This document shows, piece after piece, positions 8,402 to 17,476 of a stretch of 32,860 nt of DNA (its first letter is position 1; each line of letters begins with the position of its first letter). The notes beneath the pieces were generated by a model. That model saw only the letters and a program-made list of their open reading frames with translations. It did no database searches and was not told the DNA's origin. The stretch is from assembly GCA_023663945.1 (NCBI GenBank), contig JAMPGL010000041.1, positions 1 through 32,860 on the forward strand, in the 5' to 3' direction. Made by a program: the position numbers and the translations under genes. The stretch is from Lachnospiraceae bacterium (lineage in GTDB: Bacteria; Bacillota; Clostridia; Lachnospirales; Lachnospiraceae).

Positions 8402-9236
8402 TTTTTAAATACTCCTCTATCGCCTCATGCCAGTCTGCAAACCTGTAATCCGTGGTAAGCTTTAACATATAATTTTCCAGAATCGAGTAAGCCGGCCTTG
8501 GCGCTTTTGCCCCAAACTCCTCCGTGGTAATGCCCTGAACCTGCGTACTCTTCCCCGCTATCCTGAAAATCTCCCGGGTGAAGTCCGCCCAGGAACAGCT
8601 CCCCTCACAGGTCGCATGGAATAAGCCATAATTTTCGGTAAATAAAAGATGTGCGATTGCGCCCGACAATTCCTTGGCGCTGGTGGGGCTTCCCACCTGA
8701 TCGCGGACTACTCTCACCACTTCATTGGATTCCGATAAGCGGAGCATGGTTCTCACAAAGTTTTTGCCGTCTCCATAAAGCCACGCGGTCCGCAGGATAA
8801 AGTACCGGCTGGCAAAATCTTTCACCATATTCTCCCCCGCAAGCTTTGTGGCGCCGTATACGCCCTGAGGATCTGTCCGGTCAAATTCCAGATACGGTCT
8901 CGTTCCCTTTCCGTCAAACACATAGTCCGTAGAAATGTGGATCATCTTTGCCCCTGTCTCTGTTGCCGCAATACTTAAGTTTTTCGGTCCCACCGCGTTA
9001 ATCCGGTATGCATTGTCCACATCTGTCTCACAGGCATCCACTCCGGTATGCGCCGCACAATTGATAATGGCGTAGGGCTTTACTTCCCTTGCAAGCGCCA
9101 TCACCTGATCGATACTGGTAATATCCAGCTCCGCCACGTCTGTATTTATAAATTCAAGCTCCGGATTGTTTCCTAATTCCAAGTTCACCGCCCGTCCCAG
9201 CTGTCCATTGCATCCTGTCACGATAATCTTCTTCAT
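8385..9236 (-). CDS. rfbD: dTDP-4-dehydrorhamnose reductase
   Basis: Short-chain reductase for the last step of dTDP-L-rhamnose synthesis. From the ATG at 9236 it is 283 residues, the usual length. It shows the NADPH loop GCNGQLG (8-14), the STDYVFDG block (102-109) and the catalytic Tyr127/Lys131 (YGATK). The frame stays open to 9311, but that would start upstream of the promoter at 9299-9271, so 9236 is the real start (GGAAG nine bases before it). No rfbA, B or C is in the window, so the other rhamnose enzymes must lie elsewhere, or this reductase acts on another keto-sugar. First gene of the five-gene operon. Confidence 0.92.
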   Translation of the reverse strand: MKKIIVTGCNGQLGRAVNLELGNNPELEFINTDVAELDITSIDQVMALAREVKPYAIINCAAHTGVDACETDVDNAYRINAVGPKNLSIAATETGAKMIHISTDYVFDGKGTRPYLEFDRTDPQGVYGATKLAGENMVKDFASRYFILRTAWLYGDGKNFVRTMLRLSESNEVVRVVRDQVGSPTSAKELSGAIAHLLFTENYGLFHATCEGSCSWADFTREIFRIAGKSTQVQGITTEEFGAKAPRPAYSILENYMLKLTTDYRFADWHEAIEEYLKNELSH

Positions 9237-9270
9237 AGCACTCAGCTTCCTTTCCTCAATACTGACTATT

Positions 9271-9299
9271 ATTGTACCCTTTAAATCGTTTTTAGACAA
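9271..9299 (-). promoter_or_regulatory. Promoter of the rfbD-fcl sugar operon
   Basis: Minus-strand TTGTCT (9299-9294), 17 bases, then TACAAT (9276-9271). Transcription would start near 9264, giving a 28-base leader to the rfbD ATG at 9236. Confidence 0.65.
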
Positions 9300-9394
9300 G
9301 CATTTATCCAACTTCTCCCTGATATAGTTACAATGTTTGTACTTGTTGTAATAATTTCTTAATAATTTTGTAGGACTTTTTACACATTTTTCTA

Positions 9395-9423
9395 GTGACT
9401 ATCGCCCGTGCATGTGCTATAAT
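9395..9423 (+). promoter_or_regulatory. Promoter of the DUF3048 lipoprotein genes
   Basis: A perfect TATAAT (9418-9423) has an extended -10 element (TGC before it). At 17 bases upstream only a weak -35, GTGACT (9395-9400), is present, which the extended element can compensate. The leader to the ATG at 9483 is about 53 bases. Confidence 0.7.
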
Positions 9424-9482
9424 AGTAGCCGTGTGGTTTTACAGTAATCACTCTATATTTAAAGATACGAAAGTGAGGAAAT

Positions 9483-10670
9483 ATGATGAAAAGATTGCAA
9501 GTTCTTTTTCTTGTAGCCTTATCTTCATCTCTTTTATTATCCGGCTGTGGAGACAAAGACGAAGATGCTGTTCAACCCGTTGTTGTTGAGCCTATCGTTG
9601 AAGTAGTACAGCCCGAAGAAAACAAAGAGGAAGCTTCTGAGGCAGAAGAAACGGAAGACGAGACGGATCTTCCCCCTGAGGAAGGAATGGTACGCAGTAC
9701 CCTTACTAATGAATGGATCAGCGGAGACCTTGAAGATGCAAGGCCTATCGCTGTTATGAGCCCGAATGATTCCAATGCACTGCCCCACTACAATTTTTCC
9801 AAGGCAGATCTTCTTTATGAGTGTCCCGTGGAAGGCGGCATTACCAGAAGTATGGCAATCTTCAAGGATTGGGAATCTCTTGACCGGATCGGCAACGTGC
9901 GGAGCTGCCGTGATTACTTTGTTTACTGGGCGTTAGAGTGGGATTCCATCTATGTTCATTTTGGCGGTCCTTTTTATATCGATGATATTATCGAGCAGGA
10001 CAGCACCAACAATATAACCGGATGCAGTTACGGCGACGGCGGCAAGGTCGGCTTATTTGAAAATGCCTTTTACCGCGCATCGGACCGCTCCGCTCCTCAG
10101 AATGCGTACGCAAGCGCGGAGGGCATCAACAAGGCTATTGACAAGTTTGGTTATTCCAAAACCTACCGTGAGGACTATCATGAGCCGAACCACTTTAAGT
10201 TTGCTTCTTCCGCTGCTCCTAATACCTTAGAGCAGTACAGTGATGCGGTCAGTGCCAAGGAGCTTGATCTTTCAAAGGCTTACCCCATCACCAAGACTTC
10301 TTTCTCCTACGACGAGGGAGACGGTCTCTACTACCGTTCCATGTACGGCAAGGCGGATGTGGATGCTGCAAACAATAACCAGCAGCTTTCCTTCAAAAAT
10401 ATTTTTGTTCAGTTTACTTATCATGAGGTCCGCGACCAGAAGGGTTACCTCTCCTTCCAGTGCCACGACACCACCAGAGACGGATATTACTTTACAAATG
10501 GTAAAGCAATTCATGTTACCTGGGAAAAGACAGCAGATTATGAGCCTACAAGATACTACGATGATAACGGAAATGAAGTAGAGGTCAACACCGGTAAGAC
10601 CATGTTCTGTATCGTAAAAGACGGCGATACCATTGATGCTGACGGAACCACATTAAAATCCTCCAAATAA
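9483..10670 (+). CDS. DUF3048 (YerB-like) lipoprotein, first copy
   Basis: A 395-residue lipoprotein. The signal peptide ends in a lipobox LLLSGC with the lipidated Cys at residue 22. An acidic, Glu-rich linker (about 35-60) keeps the domains off the membrane. The N-terminal DUF3048 domain follows (about 75-230, with NVRSCRDYFVYWALEWDS and HFGGP), then the C-terminal domain (about 260-390, with RDQKGYLSFQCHDTTRDG). B. subtilis YerB is the known relative; its function is unclear. GAGGAA precedes the ATG pair at 9483/9486. Followed directly by a paralogue, so the two form a duplicated pair. Confidence 0.9.
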   Translation: MMKRLQVLFLVALSSSLLLSGCGDKDEDAVQPVVVEPIVEVVQPEENKEEASEAEETEDETDLPPEEGMVRSTLTNEWISGDLEDARPIAVMSPNDSNALPHYNFSKADLLYECPVEGGITRSMAIFKDWESLDRIGNVRSCRDYFVYWALEWDSIYVHFGGPFYIDDIIEQDSTNNITGCSYGDGGKVGLFENAFYRASDRSAPQNAYASAEGINKAIDKFGYSKTYREDYHEPNHFKFASSAAPNTLEQYSDAVSAKELDLSKAYPITKTSFSYDEGDGLYYRSMYGKADVDAANNNQQLSFKNIFVQFTYHEVRDQKGYLSFQCHDTTRDGYYFTNGKAIHVTWEKTADYEPTRYYDDNGNEVEVNTGKTMFCIVKDGDTIDADGTTLKSSK

Positions 10671-10696
10671 TGAACCGTATGGAGAGGGAGATCACA

Positions 10697-11866
10697 ATGA
10701 AAAAATTCCAAATACTTGTTTTGATAGCCCTGTCATCGTTACTTTTATTTGCTGGCTGCCAAAAAAAGGAAAGTCCGGAGACTTCCTTACAGCCCCTCGA
10801 CACGCCTGCCCCGCAGGCGCCGGCTGCGGAACAGACAGCCGTGCCGGAGACACAAGCAGAGACAGATGAGCCTGCCGCGGACATTCCGCCCGCGGCGGGA
10901 ATGGTCAGAAGCCGTATTACCAACGAGTGGGTTCCGGAAGAGATTGCCACCCGGCGTCCCATTGCAATTATGGTTCCCAACACCAAAACGGCAAGCCAAT
11001 ACGGTCTCTCAACAGCGGATGTGCTCTACGAATGCGCTGTTGAATCCAGCATTACGCGATTGATGGGAATTTGGGAAAATTGGGACGGTCTGGAAAAGGC
11101 AGGGAACGTCAGAAGCAGCCGCGATTACTTTTTGTACTGGTCCTTTGAGTGGGATGCCTTTCATATTCATTACGGCGGTCCTTTTTACATGGATGACCTG
11201 ATTGAAAGGAAGGATACCGAACATATCAACTTAAATATTGATATTTCCAAGACATATCATTTCCGGGACATTGCCAAGAATGATTTTGATAACGCTTTTA
11301 CAAAATCATCTCTCATTAAAGACTATATTGACAATGCCAACTATTCCTTGGAATATCGGGATAATTATTCTGACGAACAGCATTTTTTGTTCGCATCGGA
11401 ACAGGAGCCGAACATGCTGACTCAATATGATAATGCTGTTGACGCCTCCTTGGTGGATTTGTCCCTTGCTTATCCACTCACAAACTGCTACTTTCAGTAC
11501 AATGAAAAGACCGGTCTTTACGACCGTTACCAGCATTTGTCCGGCGAACGTGAGGGACCGCATATGGATCTTGCCACGAATACGCAGCTTGCTTTTAAGA
11601 ACCTGCTGATTCAGAACACCTACTACGAGGTCCGCGACCAAAAGGGTTATCTCTCCTTTCAGTGCCACGACACCACCCGGGATGGATGGTTTTTCACAAA
11701 CGGAAAGGGCATTCATGTGAATTGGGAAAAAACCTCCGATTACGGTTCGACCAGATTCTATGATGATGATGGAAATGAGATTAAGCTTAACACCGGAAAG
11801 ACCATGATTTGCATCGTGGAGGACGGCGATACCTTCCAGATTAACGGAACTGCCGTTACACCATAA
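10697..11866 (+). CDS. DUF3048 (YerB-like) lipoprotein, second copy
   Basis: A 389-residue paralogue of the gene just upstream. Signal peptide and lipobox LLFAGC with Cys at residue 21, a Pro/Ala/Glu-rich linker (about 25-65), then the two DUF3048 domains with matching blocks: NVRSSRDYFLYWSFEWDA, HYGGP and RDQKGYLSFQCHDTTRDG. The ATG at 10697 has GGGAG six bases before it. An in-frame ATG at 10670 overlaps the previous stop (TAATG) but would place nine residues, including charged ones, before the signal peptide. Ends at a strong bidirectional terminator. The linker and middle have diverged while the C-terminal block is nearly unchanged. Confidence 0.9.
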   Translation: MKKFQILVLIALSSLLLFAGCQKKESPETSLQPLDTPAPQAPAAEQTAVPETQAETDEPAADIPPAAGMVRSRITNEWVPEEIATRRPIAIMVPNTKTASQYGLSTADVLYECAVESSITRLMGIWENWDGLEKAGNVRSSRDYFLYWSFEWDAFHIHYGGPFYMDDLIERKDTEHINLNIDISKTYHFRDIAKNDFDNAFTKSSLIKDYIDNANYSLEYRDNYSDEQHFLFASEQEPNMLTQYDNAVDASLVDLSLAYPLTNCYFQYNEKTGLYDRYQHLSGEREGPHMDLATNTQLAFKNLLIQNTYYEVRDQKGYLSFQCHDTTRDGWFFTNGKGIHVNWEKTSDYGSTRFYDDDGNEIKLNTGKTMICIVEDGDTFQINGTAVTP

Positions 11867-11880
11867 ACATCGAATTTATC

Positions 11881-11915
11881 AAAAGCCAAAATGCTGTTAC
11901 CGCATTTTGGCTTTT
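11881..11915. terminator. Bidirectional terminator between DUF3048 genes and leuA
   Basis: A perfect 14-base inverted repeat, AAAAGCCAAAATGC (11881-11894) and GCATTTTGGCTTTT (11902-11915), has a seven-base loop. A run of T follows the stem on either strand, so it can stop both the plus-strand lipoprotein transcript and the minus-strand leuA transcript. Confidence 0.93.
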
Positions 11916-11940
11916 ATGATTCTAACTATTTATTCTGCCT

Positions 11941-13614
11941 TTACCCCAGACCCATGCGGTTAACCGCTGAGAAGATTGCCCTCACAGAAGCTCTGGTGAT
12001 ATTGGAGCTCACGCCTACGCCGTAAGTGACTCTTCCACTGTCCGAATCCAGCAGATGAATGTAGGCTGCCGCCTGAGAATTAGAACCGCTCTGAAGAGCA
12101 TGTTCCTCGTAATCCAACACTTTAATGGAAATATCAAGCTCATGCATCAATCCCCTCTGCACCGCGTCAATAGGACCGTTTCCGACTGCCTCAAAGGACT
12201 TCTCCACGCCTTTATCCGTATAGATGACCAAAACCCTCGTATCAAACTCAGACTGGATTTCTCCGCTTAAATCATCCACCTTCAGCCTGCGGAAATGAAT
12301 CGGCTCTTTCTGCTCCAGATATTCCTGCCGGAATGCCGCCATAATCTCATCCGGCGAAACCTCTCCCTGTTTTTCAGAAATATTCTGGATTACATTGGCA
12401 AATTCTTTGTGCATGCCCTTTGGAAGCTTGAACCCAAAGTAAGTGTCCATGATAAAAGCAACTCCGCCCTTGCCCGATTGGGAATTGATCCTCACAATCG
12501 GCTCATACTCCCTGCCTATGTCGGAAGGGTCAATCGGAAGGTAAGGAACCTGCCAAAACTCACTTTGCCGTTCCTTCATCGCCTTGACTCCCTTGTTGAT
12601 CGCATCCTGATGAGAGCCGGAAAACGCCGTAAACACTAACTTGCCTGCATAAGGATGCCTTGGGTGGATGGGAATCTTGCAGCACCGCTCATAAATCTCA
12701 ATAATCTCATTGACCTTCTCAATATTCAGCTCAGGATTGATTCCCTGAGAAAACATATTATAGGCAATGTTCAAAATGTCTACGTTGCCGGTTCTCTCCC
12801 CGTTTCCAAACAAAGTGCCTTCCACGCGTTCCGCCCCTGCTAAAATAGAAAGCTCCGCAGACGCAACGCCTGTTCCCCGGTCATTGTGCGGATGAACGCT
12901 CAAAATAATGCTGTCCCGATCCTCAAAATGACGGTTCATCCATTCAATCTGATCGGCGTACACATTGGGCGTATTCATCTCTACCGTGGATGGAAGATTG
13001 ATAATGATCGGATTTTCGGGAGTTGCACCCCAGGTTTTCTGTACAGCCGTGCAGATTTCCAGAGCAAAGTCAAGCTCTGTCCCCGTAAAGCTCTCCGGAG
13101 AATATTCCAGAATAATCTTCCCCGGGAATTTCTCGGCACGCTCCTTCACCATCTGTGTGCCCCGGACGGCAATATCAATAATCTCTTCCCTGTTCATTCC
13201 AAAGACTACGTCTCTCTGTAAAGTAGAAGTGGAATTATAAATATGCACAATCGCTTCTTTACAGCCTTCTATGGACTCAAAAGTCCGGTCAATCAGTTCC
13301 TCCCGGCACTGGGTAAGCACCTGCACCCTCACGTCGTCGGGTATCATCCTCCGTTCGATAAGCTGACGGAGAAAGTCAAATTCAATCTGGCTTGCCGCCG
13401 GAAACCCTATCTCAATTTCATGGAATCCCAGCCCAATCAAATACTGGAACATTTCAATTTTTTCGCTGACCACCATAGGATCTATGAGCGCCTGATTTCC
13501 GTCACGCAGATCAACACTGCACCAGATCGGCGCCTTTTCAATCTCTTTACAGGGCCATTCTCTTTCCGGATAATCCACTACCGGATTTTTTTTGTATCGC
13601 TTATAATTCAGCAT
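11941..13614 (-). CDS. leuA: 2-isopropylmalate synthase
   Basis: Condenses acetyl-CoA with 2-oxoisovalerate, the first committed step of leucine synthesis. The 557 residues, with a long N-terminal arm before the DLRDGNQAL block (35-43), place it in the yeast/actinobacterial-like subtype. The HMGL-like barrel includes HPHNDRGTG, which holds the metal ligands. The last 130 or so residues form the LeuA dimer domain that binds leucine for feedback control. GGGAG precedes the ATG. It is the last gene of the convoy, 24 bases after the HPr stop, with no room for a leucine attenuator or T-box of its own. No other leu gene is in the window. Confidence 0.95.
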   Translation of the reverse strand: MLNYKRYKKNPVVDYPEREWPCKEIEKAPIWCSVDLRDGNQALIDPMVVSEKIEMFQYLIGLGFHEIEIGFPAASQIEFDFLRQLIERRMIPDDVRVQVLTQCREELIDRTFESIEGCKEAIVHIYNSTSTLQRDVVFGMNREEIIDIAVRGTQMVKERAEKFPGKIILEYSPESFTGTELDFALEICTAVQKTWGATPENPIIINLPSTVEMNTPNVYADQIEWMNRHFEDRDSIILSVHPHNDRGTGVASAELSILAGAERVEGTLFGNGERTGNVDILNIAYNMFSQGINPELNIEKVNEIIEIYERCCKIPIHPRHPYAGKLVFTAFSGSHQDAINKGVKAMKERQSEFWQVPYLPIDPSDIGREYEPIVRINSQSGKGGVAFIMDTYFGFKLPKGMHKEFANVIQNISEKQGEVSPDEIMAAFRQEYLEQKEPIHFRRLKVDDLSGEIQSEFDTRVLVIYTDKGVEKSFEAVGNGPIDAVQRGLMHELDISIKVLDYEEHALQSGSNSQAAAYIHLLDSDSGRVTYGVGVSSNITRASVRAIFSAVNRMGLG

Positions 13615-13638
13615 TTTCTCCCATGCCTTTCCGTTTAT

Positions 13639-13902
13639 TTATTCACCTAATCCGCTTTCAATCGCCTTAACAAGGGCTTCTAATGCCTGCTGCTCATCCT
13701 CGCCGTCACAGATAAACTCAATCTCATCGCCGCACTTTACGCAGGCACCCAATACGCTCAGCACGCTTTTCGCGTTTGCCGTATTTTCACGAAATGTAAA
13801 TGTGATCAGGGACTTAAACTGCATTGCCTCCTTGCATAAGATTCCCGCCGGTCTGAGGTGCAGACCTGTAGGGTTTTTGATAACCACCTTCTGCCTTACC
13901 AT
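13639..13902 (-). CDS. ptsH: HPr-family phosphocarrier protein
   Basis: An 87-residue HPr. From the ATG at 13902 the phosphorelay His15 lies in NPTGLHLRPAG (10-20), and the regulatory Ser46, target of HPr kinase, lies in NAKSVLSVLG. Both are at standard numbering, which supports this start; GGAGG is eight bases before it. A TTG at 13917 would add five residues and overlap that site. HPr passes phosphate from enzyme I to sugar transporters, and Ser-phosphorylated HPr drives catabolite repression with CcpA. Here it stands between glmM and leuA rather than beside ptsI, so it may be a second HPr or a Crh-like regulator that still has His15. Confidence 0.88.
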   Translation of the reverse strand: MVRQKVVIKNPTGLHLRPAGILCKEAMQFKSLITFTFRENTANAKSVLSVLGACVKCGDEIEFICDGEDEQQALEALVKAIESGLGE

Positions 13903-13929
13903 AACCTTTCCCTCCAATCATTTTATCTG

Positions 13930-15279
13930 TCAAAGCATAATATTCTGTATCAGCTCTGCCAGTTTCTTTGCATCCTCTTCTATCATTTTCTGATCCTTTC
14001 CTTCTATCATAACGCGCACAAGCGGTTCTGTTCCCGAAGGACGAATCAGTACCCTTCCCTCACCTGCAAATTTATCCGTAAGCTTTTGAATTGCCTCTGC
14101 AATCTCCGGATATTCCATATATCGTTCTTTCTTGTGATTCGGAACTTTAGCATTCACCAATGCCTGCGGAAGCACCTCCATGATCGAGGCAAGCTCCGAA
14201 AGCTTCTTCCCCGTCTCAACCATGACCTTCAGCAGATGCAGTGCGCTGAGAAGCCCGTCGCCGGTGGTATTTTCCTTCAAAAAGATAATGTGCCCGGATT
14301 GCTCTCCTCCCAGGCTGGCGTCAATCTCCTTCATCCGCTCTAGGACATATCTGTCGCCCACCTTAGTCTGTTCCACATGCATGCCGTTCTTTTCCGCCAT
14401 CAGAAAAAATCCCAGATTACTCATAACCGTTGCAACGATGGTATCGTTTGACAATTCTCCGTTCGCCTTCATATGGTTCCCCACAATTGCCATAATCTGG
14501 TCGCCGTCAACAATCTTGCCCATCTCATCTACAGCCAGCAGCCTATCCGCATCTCCGTCGAATGCAAGACCAATATCCGCCTTCTCAAACACTACCCTTG
14601 CCTGAAGCTCCTGCATATGCGTGGAACCGCAGTTTGCATTAATATTGGTTCCATCCGGCATGTTGTGGATAGCCACAATATTTCCGCCTAATTCCCTGAG
14701 TGCCTCCACGGAGGTATAGTAGGACGCACCCTCCGCACAATCCACAACAATCTTAAGACCTGTCAGATCCACATTTACCGATTGAATGGAATGGTTAATA
14801 TATTCTTCTCTGGAATCCGTCCGGTATTTAATCTTGCCCACATTCGGTCCGATTGGAAACTTAATCCCACTCATGTCGCTTTTGATGATTGCTTCAATCT
14901 CATCTTCCAATGCATCGGGGAGCTTATAGCCATTCCCGTCAAAAAACTTAATCCCGTTAAATTCCACCGGATTGTGGGAAGCTGAAATGACCACTCCTGC
15001 ATCCACTTTGTATTTTCGGGTCAGATATGCCACCGCCGGCGTGGGAATCACCCCCACATAAACTGCATTTGCACCCACGGAACAGATTCCAGCCATCAGG
15101 GCATTTGCCAGCATATCCCCTGAAATTCTGGTATCGCATCCTACCATGATCGTCGGTTTATGCATGTTTTCTTTGGTAAGTACATAGGCACCCGCCTGAC
15201 CAAGCTGCATTGCCAGAAGAGGGGTCAGTTCATCATTTGCCACGCCTCTTACGCCGTCTGTTCCAAACAATCTGCTCAT
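13930..15279 (-). CDS. glmM: Phosphoglucosamine mutase
   Basis: Interconverts glucosamine-6-phosphate and glucosamine-1-phosphate on the path to UDP-GlcNAc and peptidoglycan. The 449 residues match the family. The phosphoserine loop is ISASHNP with Ser101, the metal loop is DGDADR (241-246), and the phosphate loop is RPSGTEP (413-419). The ATG at 15279 has AAAGGAG about 12 bases upstream, a slightly long spacing. It follows cdaR by 22 bases, the conserved cdaA-cdaR-glmM order. In Bacillus, Listeria and Lactococcus GlmM binds and inhibits CdaA, linking wall-precursor supply to c-di-AMP level. Confidence 0.97.
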   Translation of the reverse strand: MSRLFGTDGVRGVANDELTPLLAMQLGQAGAYVLTKENMHKPTIMVGCDTRISGDMLANALMAGICSVGANAVYVGVIPTPAVAYLTRKYKVDAGVVISASHNPVEFNGIKFFDGNGYKLPDALEDEIEAIIKSDMSGIKFPIGPNVGKIKYRTDSREEYINHSIQSVNVDLTGLKIVVDCAEGASYYTSVEALRELGGNIVAIHNMPDGTNINANCGSTHMQELQARVVFEKADIGLAFDGDADRLLAVDEMGKIVDGDQIMAIVGNHMKANGELSNDTIVATVMSNLGFFLMAEKNGMHVEQTKVGDRYVLERMKEIDASLGGEQSGHIIFLKENTTGDGLLSALHLLKVMVETGKKLSELASIMEVLPQALVNAKVPNHKKERYMEYPEIAEAIQKLTDKFAGEGRVLIRPSGTEPLVRVMIEGKDQKMIEEDAKKLAELIQNIML

Positions 15280-15301
15280 TTCTATGTTTAACTCCTTTCA
15301 A

Positions 15302-16582
15302 TTACTGCTCTTCGGGCTCCGATATATGGAGCGTTACGGTAACCGCCTCACGCAGCCTGACGTCCGCCGGAAGGCCAAAATCCACTTCCACCGTATAGAA
15401 TCCGGGATGTGGCTCATCCATGCCGGTTTCGCTCATCCATTTTGCCACGTCTACCGTACCTGTAATATTCTGTGCCTGCAGGGCTGCCACATCCCGCGAC
15501 AGACCAATCACTTCAATCACAAAGCTTTCATCCAGCTCCGAAATACTCGCCGCATATCCTTCCGGAACATTTGCCAGCCGAACTCTTTCACCCCGGATTT
15601 CCAGTCTCTTGGAAATCTCAACCTCAATGGGAACCGTAACCTGACGTACCGCCGTCCCGGAATCAACCAAGAACACATTATCCGGCAGATATTGCTTTAG
15701 GTCAATCTCTTTCACCAGACTTTCTGTGAGTCCGGTAATATCCAATGCCTCTCCCGGTACGTTAATCGCTGTAATGCTTCTGAGCGCGCTTGCCTTTCCG
15801 GCAATGGTAACCTCTTCTCCGCTGTCCACAATCTCTCCCGTTGCATGATACCCTGCCGCAGGAGTTCCGGTAACGCTGTAATTGACAGGAACAGACAGCT
15901 TCTGCCAGATGCTTACCTTTACGCCCACTGATTTAATATTCTGAGTGATGCGGTCGCTGCTTATAATCTGATCTTCCGCATTATAAAGCCTGATTTCTGC
16001 GTTGGTGACAATATCTCCCGTCATTCCGTCAACGCTCACATCCACGATAGCCTTGGTTATCTGATCGACAACAGACTCCGGACCGGTAATCCGCACAAGG
16101 TTCTGATCGGTGGTAACCTCTCCAATCAAGTACCCATCCGCCACCTGCCCCGAGGTGGACGTTTTCAGTGCCAGCGATTTAACCTTTTCATTTTCAATCT
16201 TAAGCTTAACCGTATCTATGCTTCCCGTGATACTGCTGATGTCTCTGCTTGACCTGTCTGTAGTCAGCTTAATTGCTATGGTATCCAAACTGCTGATGTC
16301 GCTTACATCCGCAGTTGCGATAATGTTCTCGTCCTTTAGTTCACTGATGATAGACCGGGGAGCTCTCACCGTTACCCTGCTGATCATATCCGTTCCGTCT
16401 AACACCTCGTAGACCTGCCCCGATTCCGTGATCAGCTCCGTATGGAGCAGCGTAACGGGAACATTATAATAGGATTGAGGAACCGTAGGGTTATTTACTG
16501 CATTGACCACCAGCCAGAGAATAACAGCCAGCACCACCGACGCCAGTTTAAGGCCAATATTACGTGTCAATTTATTTTTCAC
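15302..16582 (-). CDS. cdaR: YbbR-domain regulator of diadenylate cyclase (CdaR)
   Basis: A 426-residue protein with one N-terminal membrane helix (about 10-27) and an outside part of YbbR-type beta-rich repeats, probably four (about 40-120, 130-210, 220-300, 315-410). In relatives CdaR binds CdaA in the membrane and changes its activity. The start codon is GTG at 16582, with GGGAAGG upstream. It overlaps the end of cdaA by 11 bases, so translation is coupled. Sequence identity among YbbR proteins is low, but the gene order makes the assignment firm. Confidence 0.93.
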   Translation of the reverse strand: MKNKLTRNIGLKLASVVLAVILWLVVNAVNNPTVPQSYYNVPVTLLHTELITESGQVYEVLDGTDMISRVTVRAPRSIISELKDENIIATADVSDISSLDTIAIKLTTDRSSRDISSITGSIDTVKLKIENEKVKSLALKTSTSGQVADGYLIGEVTTDQNLVRITGPESVVDQITKAIVDVSVDGMTGDIVTNAEIRLYNAEDQIISSDRITQNIKSVGVKVSIWQKLSVPVNYSVTGTPAAGYHATGEIVDSGEEVTIAGKASALRSITAINVPGEALDITGLTESLVKEIDLKQYLPDNVFLVDSGTAVRQVTVPIEVEISKRLEIRGERVRLANVPEGYAASISELDESFVIEVIGLSRDVAALQAQNITGTVDVAKWMSETGMDEPHPGFYTVEVDFGLPADVRLREAVTVTLHISEPEEQ

Positions 16583-17441
16583 CTTTTGACCTTCCCTTCC
16601 ACAGAATCCTCTTCCGGCTCTCCTCCTCCGGCTTATTCTGTATTGTTTTCAATTTTTCTTTCAGTGCTTCGCCGTTCAGGCCGCGGTCCAGCTTACCGCC
16701 GTACGCTACGCTGATCTTTCCGGTCTCTTCCGAAACAATTACCGTAAGGGAGTCCGTAACCTCCGAGATTCCCACGCCGGCTCTATGTCTGGTTCCCAAA
16801 TCCTTACTCAGTGCCATATTATCGGAAAGCGGAAGGTAACAGGTTGCGGAAGCAACTCTGTTTCCCCTGATAATCACGGCTCCATCGTGAAGGGGGGTAT
16901 TGTGTTCAAAAATATTGATAAGGAGCTGGCTTGTGACGATGCCGTCCACATCAATACCGGTTCTCTCGTATTCATCAAGCAGCTGGTTCTGCTGCACGAC
17001 AATAAGGGCACCGGTTTTCACCTTGCCCATCTCTACACATGCTTTTGCAATTTCATTGATCGTCTTGTCTGAGAATCTTCCCTCTGCTGAATTTTTACCA
17101 AGTTCAAACGGCATGATGGAAGTGATAATGTTTTTTCTTCCTAGCTCCTCAACCGCCTTTCGCAATTCCGGCTGTAAGATAACCACCACAGCCGTCACCG
17201 CCACGCCGAACATATTCTGCACAATCCACAAAATGGTATTCATCTCAAAATATGCCGCCACCAGAATAAAAACCGCAATGACAAGGATTCCCTTTAAAAG
17301 TGACCATGCTCTCGTATTCTTGACCCACACTAATATTTGATAGAGCAGAAACGAGAGAATTACAAGCTCTGCAATATCCGTCCATCTGATACCTGAAACT
17401 CTTGACAGGTATGTTTCTACAATTTCCAAAACTCGTAACAT
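16572..17441 (-). CDS. cdaA: Membrane diadenylate cyclase CdaA
   Basis: Makes cyclic di-AMP from two ATP. Three N-terminal membrane helices (about 22-40, 47-65, 68-90) precede the cytosolic DAC domain, which has the two diagnostic motifs: DGA at 186-188 in LHDGAVIIRG and RHR at 218-220 in GTRHRAGVG. The 289 residues are usual for CdaA. c-di-AMP controls potassium and osmolyte transport and wall stress. It begins 35 bases after the stop of an unknown membrane protein gene, so it is probably read from further upstream. Confidence 0.97.
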   Translation of the reverse strand: MLRVLEIVETYLSRVSGIRWTDIAELVILSFLLYQILVWVKNTRAWSLLKGILVIAVFILVAAYFEMNTILWIVQNMFGVAVTAVVVILQPELRKAVEELGRKNIITSIMPFELGKNSAEGRFSDKTINEIAKACVEMGKVKTGALIVVQQNQLLDEYERTGIDVDGIVTSQLLINIFEHNTPLHDGAVIIRGNRVASATCYLPLSDNMALSKDLGTRHRAGVGISEVTDSLTVIVSEETGKISVAYGGKLDRGLNGEALKEKLKTIQNKPEEESRKRILWKGRSKGEK

Positions 17442-17476
17442 TAAGTTGTCCCCGTCACTCTATTTTAATCTTATTT

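Noticed and set aside
9237-9311. Longer N-terminus for rfbD
   Set aside because: It would begin upstream of the operon promoter (9299-9271) and is not part of the enzyme fold.
15120-15300. glmS-type ribozyme or riboswitch upstream of glmM
   Set aside because: Only 22 bases separate cdaR and glmM, too short for any known riboswitch.
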